Shown: positions 1-6,095 of the stretch, piece by piece
How the letters are laid out: each line of letters begins with the position of its first letter
Numbering within the stretch: position 1 is the first letter of the stretch
From: Silvanigrellales bacterium
Lineage (GTDB): Bacteria; Bdellovibrionota_B; Oligoflexia; Silvanigrellales; Silvanigrellaceae
Assembly: GCA_028285285.1 (NCBI GenBank)
Contig: JANQPW010000935.1
Coordinates: 1-12,483 of the forward strand
DNA length: 12,483 nt
Direction of reading: 5' to 3'
Notes under the pieces: model-generated
Told to the model about the DNA's origin: nothing
Database searches by the model: none
The model's input: the letters and a program-made list of their open reading frames with translations, nothing else
Position numbers and translations under genes: made by a program

Positions 1-414
1 AACCATTCCCCGAGTGGTATGACCTTTCACCTCATTTTCACTCAGAAATGTGGCAAGAATTTTGCCCTCGCTCCGGAACTCACTCAAGGCCTCGCCAAAG
101 CTCACAAGGTCTGAGCTTTTCACGGCACCGGCGTTCAAAAGTTCGCTGATTTTTCCAGCAGCCACTTGGATCGACGGTTTGTGGATTCCCTCCAAGAGGA
201 TCTGCTCAGACCGGCTTTGATTCTGTGTGGCTTCTTGGAAGACCGCAATGGCATTGTTGATCCAAGCGCGGGAATTCCGGGAGGTTTTCAGAACTTCTGA
301 TGTTGTCTCATTCCGAACCTGATTGAGATTCGATCGGGTCACGCAAGCCTGAGTGAGATGCATGCTGAGAAGCCCGAGGATCAGTGTGGTGGAAAGAAGA
401 GGAAGGGAGGGCAT
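1..414 (-). CDS. Putative lipoprotein, N-terminal part (runs off the left edge)
   Basis: The reading frame is open from an ATG at 414 to the window edge, giving 138 residues without a stop. The N-terminus is hydrophobic (residues 4-17, rich in Leu) and leads to Leu-Thr-Gln-Ala-Cys at 20-24, a loose lipobox, so export and lipidation at Cys24 is plausible. The rest is polar and probably helical (Gln/Asn/Ser/Glu-rich), with no domain I recognise. The start at 414 is preferred because AAGGA lies about 8 nt upstream; an in-frame ATG at 432 lacks such a site. A TACAAT -10-like box lies at 455-460. The gene follows selO on the same strand, about 116 bp apart, and probably has its own promoter. Function unknown; the C-terminal part lies outside the window. 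Confidence 0.6.
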   Translation of the reverse strand, partial: MPSLPLLSTTLILGLLSMHLTQACVTRSNLNQVRNETTSEVLKTSRNSRAWINNAIAVFQEATQNQSRSEQILLEGIHKPSIQVAAGKISELLNAGAVKSSDLVSFGEALSEFRSEGKILATFLSENEVKGHTTRGMV

Positions 415-454
415 GGAGTGTTCCTTTGTCATGGAAGGAGCAGAGAATGGAGTT

Positions 455-460
455 ATTGTA
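455..460 (-). promoter_or_regulatory. Candidate -10 box for the left-edge lipoprotein gene
   Basis: On the minus strand the box reads TACAAT, five of six matches to the sigma70 consensus, and would start transcription about 35 nt before the ATG at 414. The sequence 17 nt further upstream (CTGAAT) is a poor -35 match, so this is a weak call. Confidence 0.3.
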
Positions 461-511
461 TTCGAATGCCGTTCAACATTCAGGTCGTCGAACCTCAATT
501 TGACACCTCAT

Positions 512-528
512 CTGAAAGCAGCTTTCAG
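512..528 (-). terminator. Short perfect hairpin just after selO
   Basis: CTGAAAGC and GCTTTCAG form a perfect inverted repeat around a single base (7 bp with a 3-nt loop in practice), beginning 2 nt past the selO stop codon. There is no T tract on the minus strand after it, so it is not a classic intrinsic terminator. It may stabilise the mRNA 3' end or help a Rho-type stop. Confidence 0.3.
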
Positions 529-530
529 GT

Positions 531-2234
531 TCAAGACGAACAGCTATAGTGCGAAACACCACCAGCATTAAAGAATTCCCTGGGTTTCAATTGATAGTAC
601 TTGTCTTCTACCTCTTGGGACTGCTCGCCGTATGGATCATTCAGAACTCTCTGCAACTCTTTCACTAATGAGTAGTCACCTTGCATGGCCTTCTGGTAGG
701 CAGGGACAATCAACCACTCTCGCCAAGTGTATTTCGGGTTGGTCTGTTTCATTTTTGTAGATATCTCAGCAGAGTTTCCTTCTTTCGTTACCATGCTTCT
801 CCAACTCTCAAGCCAAGACTGCCACCTATCGTTGAGCGCCTGAGAAGTTCTCACATAGAAACTCTTTTTTATCTGTGAGACTTCTATGGGAAGGTTTGAT
901 AGCTCGCGAAAGAAAACTGTGTAGTCCACTTCTGCCTCTGACATCAGATGAATCAACTCTTTTACCAGGGCCTGATGATACTCGCTGAGCCCAAGTTTTG
1001 CCGCCCACATCGCTTGGATGTGCTTTTGAATTTCGTCTGCAAACTCGCGACGAACGACATCAAACCGATCTAGGGCTTCTTTCTCTGGTTCGATAAGGGG
1101 TCTGAGAGCTTTCCAGAACATATGAAAGTTTGCCTCGGCAGCAACATGCTGGTTGAAGAACGAAAAGTGTTGGCCACCCCCAGTCCAAGGTTGAAACTCT
1201 GGGTCGAAAATCTCGCAAAATCCGAATGGGCCGTAATCGAGAGTAAAGCCCCCGGCTGCGCAGTTGTCGCTATTAAAATTACCCTGGCAGTATCCAACCC
1301 TCAGCCAATGAGCTATCAGAGCTGCAAGACGTTCTCGAAACAACTGAGCTAACACGACCAACTGATCAGCAAAACTGAGCTCTTGACCGATCTCACTTTT
1401 GTATTCTCTTTCAATCAAATGGGAGACGAGCATGCGCAACTCCTCGCGCGCGCTAGGATAAGCTTTTTTGCGTGCGCGTCGAGCAAACAATTCGAGCTGA
1501 CCTACCCGAAGAAAAGAGGGAGCAACTCGGGTCGAAATGGCCACGGGGTTGTCCATCAGAATGTCTGGGTCACTCGAAAAGGTGCCTTTGGAGTACCAAG
1601 GCCGGGTGACTGTCTCAGATTTAGAAACGTACAGCGTTAAGGAGCGCGATGTTGGAACTCCAAGAGCGTGCATGTGCTCTTGAGCTAAAAACTCACGCAC
1701 GCTCGATCGCAGCACAGCCCGACCGTCTGCCCCGCGACAGTAAGGGGTCGGTCCACCACCCTTTAGTTGCATTTCCCAGCGCTGGCCATTGATGACTCCT
1801 TCGAAAACGGAAATCGCACGGCCATCTCCATAACCATTTCCAGTGCCGAAGGGGCATTGTTGTCGATACTCGGTTCCATAAATCGATAGAGCGTAGCCAG
1901 TGGCCCAGCCAAACTTGCGCATGGGTCCACTGGCAACTGAAGCATCCCCTGAAAACAAACCAAGAAACTTTTTATCATGGGGCAGTTCGTCGCTCAGTCC
2001 AAGCTGATGGAAGAAACTAGCACTATGGCTCACATACTCCGGTTCTGGCAAAGGTGTAGGCATCACGGGCACGAAATGGCCCGAAAAAACCTGGCGAGCC
2101 ACGCGATCATCACCATCCTCCGTTGCGTTAGGATCGGCCTTCAATTGGTCCATCAGTGAATAGTCAACGAGTTGCGAAAATTCACCGAAGGTAGCGATCA
2201 AAGGTTGAGACGATTGTTGAGACGGACTTGACAT
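531..2234 (-). CDS. selO: SelO/YdiU family protein adenylyltransferase (AMPylase)
   Basis: A pseudokinase-fold enzyme that transfers AMP from ATP to Ser/Thr/Tyr hydroxyls of target proteins; in E. coli it is linked to the redox stress response. At 567 residues it is longer than E. coli SelO (about 480). Family blocks seen: GRAISVFEG (138-146), QLKGGGPTPY with the nucleotide-binding Lys158, the Arg172/Arg176 region (GRAVLRSSVREF), RVAPSFLRVG (236-245), and the catalytic segment with Asp323-Asn324 and Asp333 (LDYGPFGF). These match the general base and the two Mg ligands of characterised SelO, with the same Asp-to-Asp spacing of 10. The protein ends in Ser-Cys-Ser-Ser, the Cys version of the Sec-Ser-Ser tail of animal SelO. 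The usual partner Cys about 16 residues after the metal Asp is absent; instead there is Cys340 and a TGGGQHF segment (351-357). The start is supported by AAGG/AGGA upstream. It is divergent from moaB and monocistronic or with the lipoprotein gene downstream. Confidence 0.93.
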   Translation of the reverse strand: MSSPSQQSSQPLIATFGEFSQLVDYSLMDQLKADPNATEDGDDRVARQVFSGHFVPVMPTPLPEPEYVSHSASFFHQLGLSDELPHDKKFLGLFSGDASVASGPMRKFGWATGYALSIYGTEYRQQCPFGTGNGYGDGRAISVFEGVINGQRWEMQLKGGGPTPYCRGADGRAVLRSSVREFLAQEHMHALGVPTSRSLTLYVSKSETVTRPWYSKGTFSSDPDILMDNPVAISTRVAPSFLRVGQLELFARRARKKAYPSAREELRMLVSHLIEREYKSEIGQELSFADQLVVLAQLFRERLAALIAHWLRVGYCQGNFNSDNCAAGGFTLDYGPFGFCEIFDPEFQPWTGGGQHFSFFNQHVAAEANFHMFWKALRPLIEPEKEALDRFDVVRREFADEIQKHIQAMWAAKLGLSEYHQALVKELIHLMSEAEVDYTVFFRELSNLPIEVSQIKKSFYVRTSQALNDRWQSWLESWRSMVTKEGNSAEISTKMKQTNPKYTWREWLIVPAYQKAMQGDYSLVKELQRVLNDPYGEQSQEVEDKYYQLKPREFFNAGGVSHYSCSS

Positions 2235-2291
2235 AGTTCCTACCTTCTTTCAAACGGCTCGTGCCGCAAACCAGCTTCTTCTCGTGTCAGC

Positions 2292-2320
2292 AAGATAAAT
2301 AGCCTCGTGCCCAGGTTCAA
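2292..2320 (-). promoter_or_regulatory. Candidate sigma70-type promoter of selO
   Basis: Read on the minus strand: TTGAAC (2320-2315), a 17-nt spacer, then TATCTT (2297-2292). Each box matches four of six consensus positions. It would give a 5' leader of about 50 nt before the ATG at 2234. Prediction only. Confidence 0.4.
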
Positions 2321-2361
2321 TAGCAAGACCCGTCCTGTAAAAGAGGGTTTTAGCTATCTTA

Positions 2362-2389
2362 TTGAAATAATAACAAAAAATGATTTCAA
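2362..2389. promoter_or_regulatory. Inverted repeat in the selO-moaB divergent region
   Basis: TTGAAAT (2362-2368) and ATTTCAA (2383-2389) are perfect 7-bp arms separated by 14 A-rich bases. It lies between the two divergent genes in the AT-richest part of the gap (about 2355-2390). It could be an operator, or TTGAAA could simply be a -35 box for moaB; no good -10 is spaced from it. Confidence 0.25.
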
Positions 2390-2458
2390 CTCCGCTGCTC
2401 CTCTAGCATGCCCCACTTTCTTTCTCTTCATTTTAATGCCAGAAACTCCCATTCAAAG

Positions 2459-2510
2459 TCAGAGCTCGACAAATCACGACTTTGTCGAGATACTCTCCAG
2501 CAAGCTCTGA
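2459..2510 (+). promoter_or_regulatory. Structured 5' leader of moaB
   Basis: Two nested complementary pairs lie directly before the moaB ribosome binding site. The inner arms CTCGACAAA (2465-2473) and TTTGTCGAG (2481-2489) form a perfect 9-bp stem with a 7-nt loop. The outer arms TCAGAGCT (2459-2466) and AGCTCTGA (2503-2510) are also perfect, and share two bases with the inner stem. The outer arm ends one base before AAAGGAG (2512-2518), so folding could affect ribosome access. No T tract follows. I do not see enough to call the known Moco (molybdenum cofactor) riboswitch. Confidence 0.4.
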
Positions 2511-2524
2511 TAAAGGAGTCTTTT

Positions 2525-3034
2525 ATGAGTGAACGTGAATTCCAAGCACAGAATATTGTGTTCTTAAAAATTTCTGACACCCGCACTGAGGCCACGGATG
2601 ACGTGGGCGATATGTTCAAGACAATGGTAGAGGCCGATGGGCACAAATTTGTGGAACGTCTCATTGTTCCTGATGACAGGTTTCATATACGGGCGGCTGT
2701 GAGTGCTTGGCTAGTGCGAGATGATGTGGATGTGATTTTTACCACGGGCGGTACTGGTGTTACAGAAAGAGATGTGACTCCAGAATCAATACGCCCTCTA
2801 CTCGACAAAGAGATTGCTGGTATTGGGGAACTCTTTCGGAATTTAAGTTACCAGCAAATTGGGACTTCGACGATTCAGTCTCGAGCCTTGGGTGGTGTGG
2901 CTAATGGCAAAATTGTTTTTGTGGCTCCTGGAAGCAGAGGCGCGGTTAAAGACATGTGGACGAGCATTGCCCGTGCGCAACTGGACAATCGGGTCAAACC
3001 CTGCAATTTAGTGATGCTCAAAGGTCGCATTTGA
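2525..3034 (+). CDS. moaB: MoaB/MogA-family molybdopterin biosynthesis protein
   Basis: A 169-residue cytosolic protein of the MoaB/MogA (MPT-binding) family, which acts in molybdenum cofactor synthesis by activating molybdopterin with AMP (MogA/Cnx1G) or in a related role (MoaB). The diagnostic TTGGTG motif is at residues 73-78, followed by RDVTPESI (82-89), PLLDKEI (91-97), GELFR.LSYQQIG.STIQSR (101-120), GGVANGKIVF (123-132) and APGSRGA (134-140). The sequence pattern fits MoaB better than MogA. The start is set by AAAGGAG at 2512-2518, 6 nt before the ATG; an upstream in-frame ATG at 2408 has no such site and would add 39 residues outside the fold. No other Moco gene is in the window. The GNAT gene 78 bp downstream may be cotranscribed. 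Confidence 0.9.
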   Translation: MSEREFQAQNIVFLKISDTRTEATDDVGDMFKTMVEADGHKFVERLIVPDDRFHIRAAVSAWLVRDDVDVIFTTGGTGVTERDVTPESIRPLLDKEIAGIGELFRNLSYQQIGTSTIQSRALGGVANGKIVFVAPGSRGAVKDMWTSIARAQLDNRVKPCNLVMLKGRI

Positions 3035-3112
3035 TCGCAGATGCTTCAGAGCAACGCAAGCTCATGTGGTCGGTTTTGAGGGGCAACTCCACCTAAAAGG
3101 TAGAGAGGTTCT

Positions 3113-3535
3113 ATGGAGAAGATTCGCACAGCGGACATTTCAGATTTACAATCAGTTCTTGAAATAGACGGCTCTGTGATTGGTACCCGAGAACGAGAAC
3201 AGTATTTGAGCGACAACATCGTTCGTGGTTGTTGTTATGTGTTTTGTGAAGAGAGCATGGTCCTCGGGTTCATGGTTTTCAACTACTCTTTCTTTGAGCA
3301 GGGCTTTGTTTCTCTTATTGTTGTGAATCCTCGATTTCAAAGAAAAGGTGTTGGTCGTGCGCTACTTATTCATGCCGAAAAGATATGCAAAAGAAACAAA
3401 CTCTTTTCTTCGACCAACCAGTCAAACGAGCGAATGAAATCCCTGTTTAAGAAGCTTGGCTTTAAGGAGTCGGGCGTAGTAGAAAACTTAGATGATGGCG
3501 ACCCCGAGGTGTTCTTTTTTAAGCGACTTGTCTAG
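3113..3535 (+). CDS. GNAT-family N-acetyltransferase
   Basis: A 140-residue protein with the GNAT fold order: the N-terminal strand/helix (EKIRTADISDLQSVLEID), the central strand VSLIVVNP (66-73), the acetyl-CoA loop QRKGVGRALL (76-85) matching the Q/R-x-x-G-x-G/A motif A, and motif B NQSNERMKSLFKKLGFKESG (102-121) typical of RimI-like enzymes. It would acetylate an amine (a protein N-terminus, small molecule or antibiotic); the substrate cannot be deduced. GAGG lies just upstream of the ATG at 3113. It follows moaB on the same strand and ends 19 bp from the convergent lipoprotein gene, with no obvious intrinsic terminator in the gap. Confidence 0.85.
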   Translation: MEKIRTADISDLQSVLEIDGSVIGTREREQYLSDNIVRGCCYVFCEESMVLGFMVFNYSFFEQGFVSLIVVNPRFQRKGVGRALLIHAEKICKRNKLFSSTNQSNERMKSLFKKLGFKESGVVENLDDGDPEVFFFKRLV

Positions 3536-3554
3536 GATTCTTTCACCGGTCCAT

Positions 3555-4175
3555 TCAGGAGGTCGTAAGTCTTTCACAACGATAGATCTCGAGCTTGTTG
3601 GTCTTTCTTGCTTCCTCTTTTTCAATTCGATAAATCAACATTTTTTGTTCAAACTTCCAGCTCAGACTCCTAGGAACGATGATCCGCTCAACTCTGCGGC
3701 CGTGCGAACTTGTCTTCGTGGCCGCACCTAGGAGCTGAATTTGTTCCAGAGCTTGGCGAGCACTTTGAGCAACGGAGTCTATCATCTCACTTTCCATGTG
3801 GTGGGTGCTCGCGTCGCGATCAGGGAAAAGGGATGCACCGTTCGTTTCGCTTGTTAAGTCCTCCAAGTCTTTCACTGTTGCACTCTTGATGCCGAGAAAG
3901 TTGTTTTCAATCGGCTTGACCTTGTGCCAAGAGCTGCCATCCAAGGTTCCTGTGTTGGTGGCTCGAATAAAGAGTCCCTTGCTTTGAAAGTTGGAACTCA
4001 CATCCAACGTGAAAACCTCTTGCCTCGTCGGTTCGTCAGTGCCGCCACATTTATACGTGGCTTCCGGGGCGCGCACGAGAGTGGTGCCCCTGGCGTGACT
4101 TTCGGACTCAGGTTTTCGGGAACACCCTCCGGCTGCCACGAGAGAAGAAAGCAGTGCAACAATATACCAATTCAT
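3555..4175 (-). CDS. Putative lipoprotein of unknown function
   Basis: A 206-residue protein starting MNWYIVALLSSLVAAGGC, a clean signal peptide with lipobox Ala-Gly-Gly-Cys and the lipidated Cys at 18 followed by Ser, which suggests outer-membrane sorting. The mature part is hydrophilic. It has a Cys in KCGGTDEP near the start and another in IYRCERL at the C-terminus, a possible disulfide pair. No family recognised. The ATG at 4175 is chosen because it places the signal peptide at the N-terminus and has GAGG 8-9 nt upstream; the frame stays open to an ATG at 4238, which would put a basic 21-residue extension before the signal. It is convergent with the GNAT gene and lies 283 bp downstream of another lipoprotein gene on the same strand. 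Confidence 0.7.
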   Translation of the reverse strand: MNWYIVALLSSLVAAGGCSRKPESESHARGTTLVRAPEATYKCGGTDEPTRQEVFTLDVSSNFQSKGLFIRATNTGTLDGSSWHKVKPIENNFLGIKSATVKDLEDLTSETNGASLFPDRDASTHHMESEMIDSVAQSARQALEQIQLLGAATKTSSHGRRVERIIVPRSLSWKFEQKMLIYRIEKEEARKTNKLEIYRCERLTTS

Positions 4176-4458
4176 TCGGCGACCTCGTAAGTGGAACTTT
4201 GTAACCATTCTGGCGAATGGCAGCAATTTTCGTACCACTCTGAGCTAACTTCTTTAAGGAAAAAGAACTAAATAAACATCGAATATTAGTGGGCAATGCG
4301 CACTCGTTTAGGACACACTGGCCGAGCCGATGCTTTTAAGCTAGGAAGGGAAGCAACAGACCCTGAAGCGCAGAACGACCACAAGGTCACAGCTGCAAAC
4401 TCTAGCTCACGCTCAGGGTTTGATGCTTTAGCTGAGCCTTTCTCAGCTGCTCGGAGTT
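4176..4458. other. Intergenic stretch between the two lipoprotein genes
   Basis: About 283 bp with no convincing gene. Besides the promoter candidate at 4198-4226 it holds a 7-bp hairpin at 4430-4448 (AGCTGAG, 5-nt loop, CTCAGCT), which lies 11 nt past the stop of the 4459-4974 gene on the minus strand and lacks a T tract. Open frames crossing this stretch on either strand have no ribosome binding site and no recognisable protein character. Confidence 0.4.
4198..4226 (-). promoter_or_regulatory. Candidate promoter with embedded dyad, upstream of the 3555-4175 lipoprotein gene
   Basis: On the minus strand TTGCTG (4226-4221) and TACAAA (4203-4198) are separated by 17 nt. The spacer holds a perfect dyad, CCATTC (4205-4210) and GAATGG (4215-4220), around 4 nt. 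A dyad between -35 and -10 is a common repressor position. Matches to the consensus are modest (3/6 and 4/6). Confidence 0.3.
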
Positions 4459-4974
4459 TTATTCTGCCTTCTGCAAAATCGAGAGCTCGTCTTGTAGACA
4501 CTCGATGTTGCTTGAGCCCAAATAAAGTGTTTTGCCATTTTTGGTCAGGGCCGCTACCTGGTACACAGTGCCGCTGGTGGAATACCGCCCACCTCGAGAC
4601 CGCAGACGCAGGGGCTGAAACCGAACATCATAGCTGCCTTGGCCGATGCTGAATGGAATCGAGTTTCCGCGGGTGAGGAAGAACACTCTACACCACGTGT
4701 CGGGGCCATGTGGGGGTTTCCTCCCCCCTGAGAGGCCAGAATATTTTTTTCCTCCCCGGAAGTTTCTTGTCCAACCATTGTCAATCACTTTCACTTCTTC
4801 ATACTCCCAAGTGTCCATGTCGCTGTGGTCCGGTCGGATGAGAGTTTTTGTAGTCGGAATCGTGATCTTGGTGCTGCCACCAAACTCTTGCTCTTCAGAT
4901 CCCTGCTCAAAGGAACCACATGAGGTCATTGCAACTGCAAAAGTCACAGATAGAGTCTTCGCCAAAAAGGTCAT
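4459..4974 (-). CDS. Putative lipoprotein of unknown function, Gly/Arg-rich
   Basis: A 171-residue protein with a signal peptide (residues 1-18, hydrophobic core LSVTFAVAM) ending in Met-Thr-Ser-Cys, with lipidation likely at Cys19 followed by Gly. After an acidic linker (EQGSEEQEF) come a Lys/Arg/Gly-rich section (about 68-90, NFRGGKKYSGLSGGRKPPHG) and a strand-rich C-terminal part with Cys95 and Cys159, a possible disulfide. No family recognised. AGGAGA lies 7 nt before the ATG, and a promoter with a perfect -35 box is placed correctly upstream. It could form a unit with the lipoprotein gene downstream on the same strand, although the 283-bp gap and separate promoter candidate argue against cotranscription. 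Confidence 0.75.
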   Translation of the reverse strand: MTFLAKTLSVTFAVAMTSCGSFEQGSEEQEFGGSTKITIPTTKTLIRPDHSDMDTWEYEEVKVIDNGWTRNFRGGKKYSGLSGGRKPPHGPDTWCRVFFLTRGNSIPFSIGQGSYDVRFQPLRLRSRGGRYSTSGTVYQVAALTKNGKTLYLGSSNIECLQDELSILQKAE

Positions 4975-5009
4975 GAATCTTTCTCCTGTTATCGCTCTAA
5001 CAAGTCGCG

Positions 5010-5038
5010 GAAATAGGCAGGTGAGGATCTGATGTCAA
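5010..5038 (-). promoter_or_regulatory. Probable sigma70 promoter of the 4459-4974 lipoprotein gene
   Basis: On the minus strand a consensus TTGACA (5038-5033) is followed by a 17-nt spacer and TATTTC (5015-5010, 3/6 match). The predicted start of transcription lies about 30 nt before the ATG at 4974. The perfect -35 and correct spacing make this the best promoter candidate in the window. Confidence 0.55.
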
Positions 5039-5285
5039 GGCGTAATGGGTCCATGGTTTGCGGGCTATTGCATCTGGGATGCCTAGATTGAGAATTTTTG
5101 GTGGTATTCTACGGGGCTCAAAAGGTTGGGGCTCCGCGCGTTCGTTTCTGCACAGAATCATACTTAAAGGTCAAGGTGCGTCTTCGGTCACGCCGCTGCA
5201 GTTTGAAGGCCAGTGTATCATAGAGGTGAGTGGGGCTTTCGGTTCTAGAGGGGTCAGTCAGTTTGTTGGGAAAGGCGGATGCGTC
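5039..5285. other. Intergenic region between the divergent lipoprotein and SRPBCC genes
   Basis: The gap between the start codons is 311 bp (4975-5285). The left end holds the promoter at 5010-5038. A plus-strand frame is open through 5058-5285 into the SRPBCC gene, but its 76 residues are Gly/Arg-rich, lack a ribosome binding site and would precede the membrane anchor, so it is not counted as coding. I see no convincing plus-strand promoter, repeat or RNA gene here. Confidence 0.4.
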
Positions 5286-5816
5286 ATGACAGTGTTCAAA
5301 AAAGCTTCGGCTGTTGTCTTGCTCGTGGTTGTTGTCGGGTTGGTTCTTTTGTTTATGGAGGGAAGAAAATTGAAAGAGGTGCAGTCGGAGATCGAAATAT
5401 CCGCTACCCCAGCCGAAGTGTGGAGTGTCTTGATCTCTTTCGAAAACTGGCAGGATTGGAATCCAAAAGTAAGCGCGTCACGTGGAAACATGGCTCTCGG
5501 AGAAAAACTTCACCTCACTATGATTGGAAAAGATGGCGGCGACGGACCTCAGTACGACCCGGTTGTCACGGCATTTCAACCCGAAAGCCTGATCAGATGG
5601 AAGGCACACATGATCGCTCCATTTCTCTTCACCAACGAAAAGGTGATCAGGCTGCAGTCAACCTCTTCAGGTACCCTTGTGCTTCACAAGGAGCTTTTCA
5701 GCGGACTGCTTGCCCCACTTTTTTCGGGAGGTTTTGAAAAAGGGGTGAGACCTATCTTGGAGGCGATGAACTCTGCACTTAAGACTCAGGTCGAATCTAA
5801 AGAAACGCAAAACTGA
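5286..5816 (+). CDS. Membrane-anchored SRPBCC (START-like/polyketide cyclase) domain protein
   Basis: A 176-residue protein with one N-terminal membrane segment (about residues 7-24, Val/Leu-rich, preceded by KK) and then an SRPBCC domain. The opening strand IEISATPAEVWSVLISFENWQDWNP (36-60) is the characteristic start of this hydrophobic-cavity fold, followed by GEKLHLTM (72-79), the RWKAH strand (104-108) and the C-terminal helix (about 152-168). Such domains bind lipids, polyketides or other hydrophobic ligands; neither ligand nor catalytic role can be read. The anchor would hold it at the inner membrane facing the periplasm, or as an uncleaved signal. The ATG at 5286 has GGCGGA 6 nt upstream. 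A T-tract hairpin about 140 nt downstream may end its transcript. Confidence 0.75.
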   Translation: MTVFKKASAVVLLVVVVGLVLLFMEGRKLKEVQSEIEISATPAEVWSVLISFENWQDWNPKVSASRGNMALGEKLHLTMIGKDGGDGPQYDPVVTAFQPESLIRWKAHMIAPFLFTNEKVIRLQSTSSGTLVLHKELFSGLLAPLFSGGFEKGVRPILEAMNSALKTQVESKETQN

Positions 5817-5957
5817 GAAACTCAGGACCGCCGGCTGAGGAACCATTTGTGGCCTGAAATCATGAGCCGATGTGACATTGTGGTGAGTCCAACAAACTCT
5901 CAAAGCATGGCGACTAAGAGCTATCCGCGTTAAGTTACTATAACGACTCTAGACTTT

Positions 5958-5998
5958 GTGCGCAGTGGATCAAAAATCCGCTAAAGTGCACGTTTTTT
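5958..5998 (+). terminator. Intrinsic terminator or attenuator candidate
   Basis: AGTGGAT (5964-5970) pairs with ATCCGCT (5976-5982), 7 bp with one G-U and loop CAAAA. Outer arms GTGC (5958-5961) and GCAC (5988-5991) can extend it across small bulges, followed by a T6 tract (5993-5998). It could end the SRPBCC transcript, though it lies about 140 nt past that stop. A TATAAC box just before it (5939-5944, no good -35) would instead make it an attenuator in the leader of the next gene. Confidence 0.4.
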
Positions 5999-6034
5999 CT
6001 TGAACTCCTGGTACGAGTTGTGCAAAGGGAGATT

Positions 6035-6055
6035 TGTACAATTGATAGTTGTACA
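6035..6055. promoter_or_regulatory. Perfect dyad upstream of the fibrillin-like lipoprotein gene
   Basis: TGTACAA (6035-6041) and TTGTACA (6049-6055) are perfect arms around 7 nt, 40 nt before the start codon at 6096. The 21-bp size and spacing are typical of a dimeric regulator site; the left arm also overlaps a TACAAT -10-like hexamer (6037-6042). It could alternatively fold as a leader hairpin. Confidence 0.4.
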
Positions 6056-6095
6056 GAGACACTTTTCTTGGGCATCGAGAACAGAGGAGTTTGTT

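Noticed and set aside
2408..2524. In-frame N-terminal extension of moaB from an upstream ATG
   Set aside because: No ribosome binding site, would read through the inverted repeats, and the family starts at about the ATG at 2525, which has AAAGGAG 6 nt upstream.
4286..4652. Open frames on both strands across the end of the 4459-4974 gene (118 aa plus, 71 aa minus)
   Set aside because: Overlap a gene with better support, lack ribosome binding sites, and the proteins are Arg/Ser/Ala-rich without any recognisable character.
5058..5285. 76-residue extension in front of the SRPBCC protein
   Set aside because: Gly/Arg-rich, no ribosome binding site, and would bury the membrane anchor inside the chain.
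4981..5285. tRNA, riboswitch or small RNA in the intergenic gaps
   Set aside because: No cloverleaf, CCA-end or recognised riboswitch pattern was found by eye in any gap of the window.
5279..5737. Plus-strand 152-residue frame overlapping the SRPBCC gene
   Set aside because: Wrong-frame shadow; basic, Arg/Ser-rich composition, while the other frame encodes a recognisable fold.
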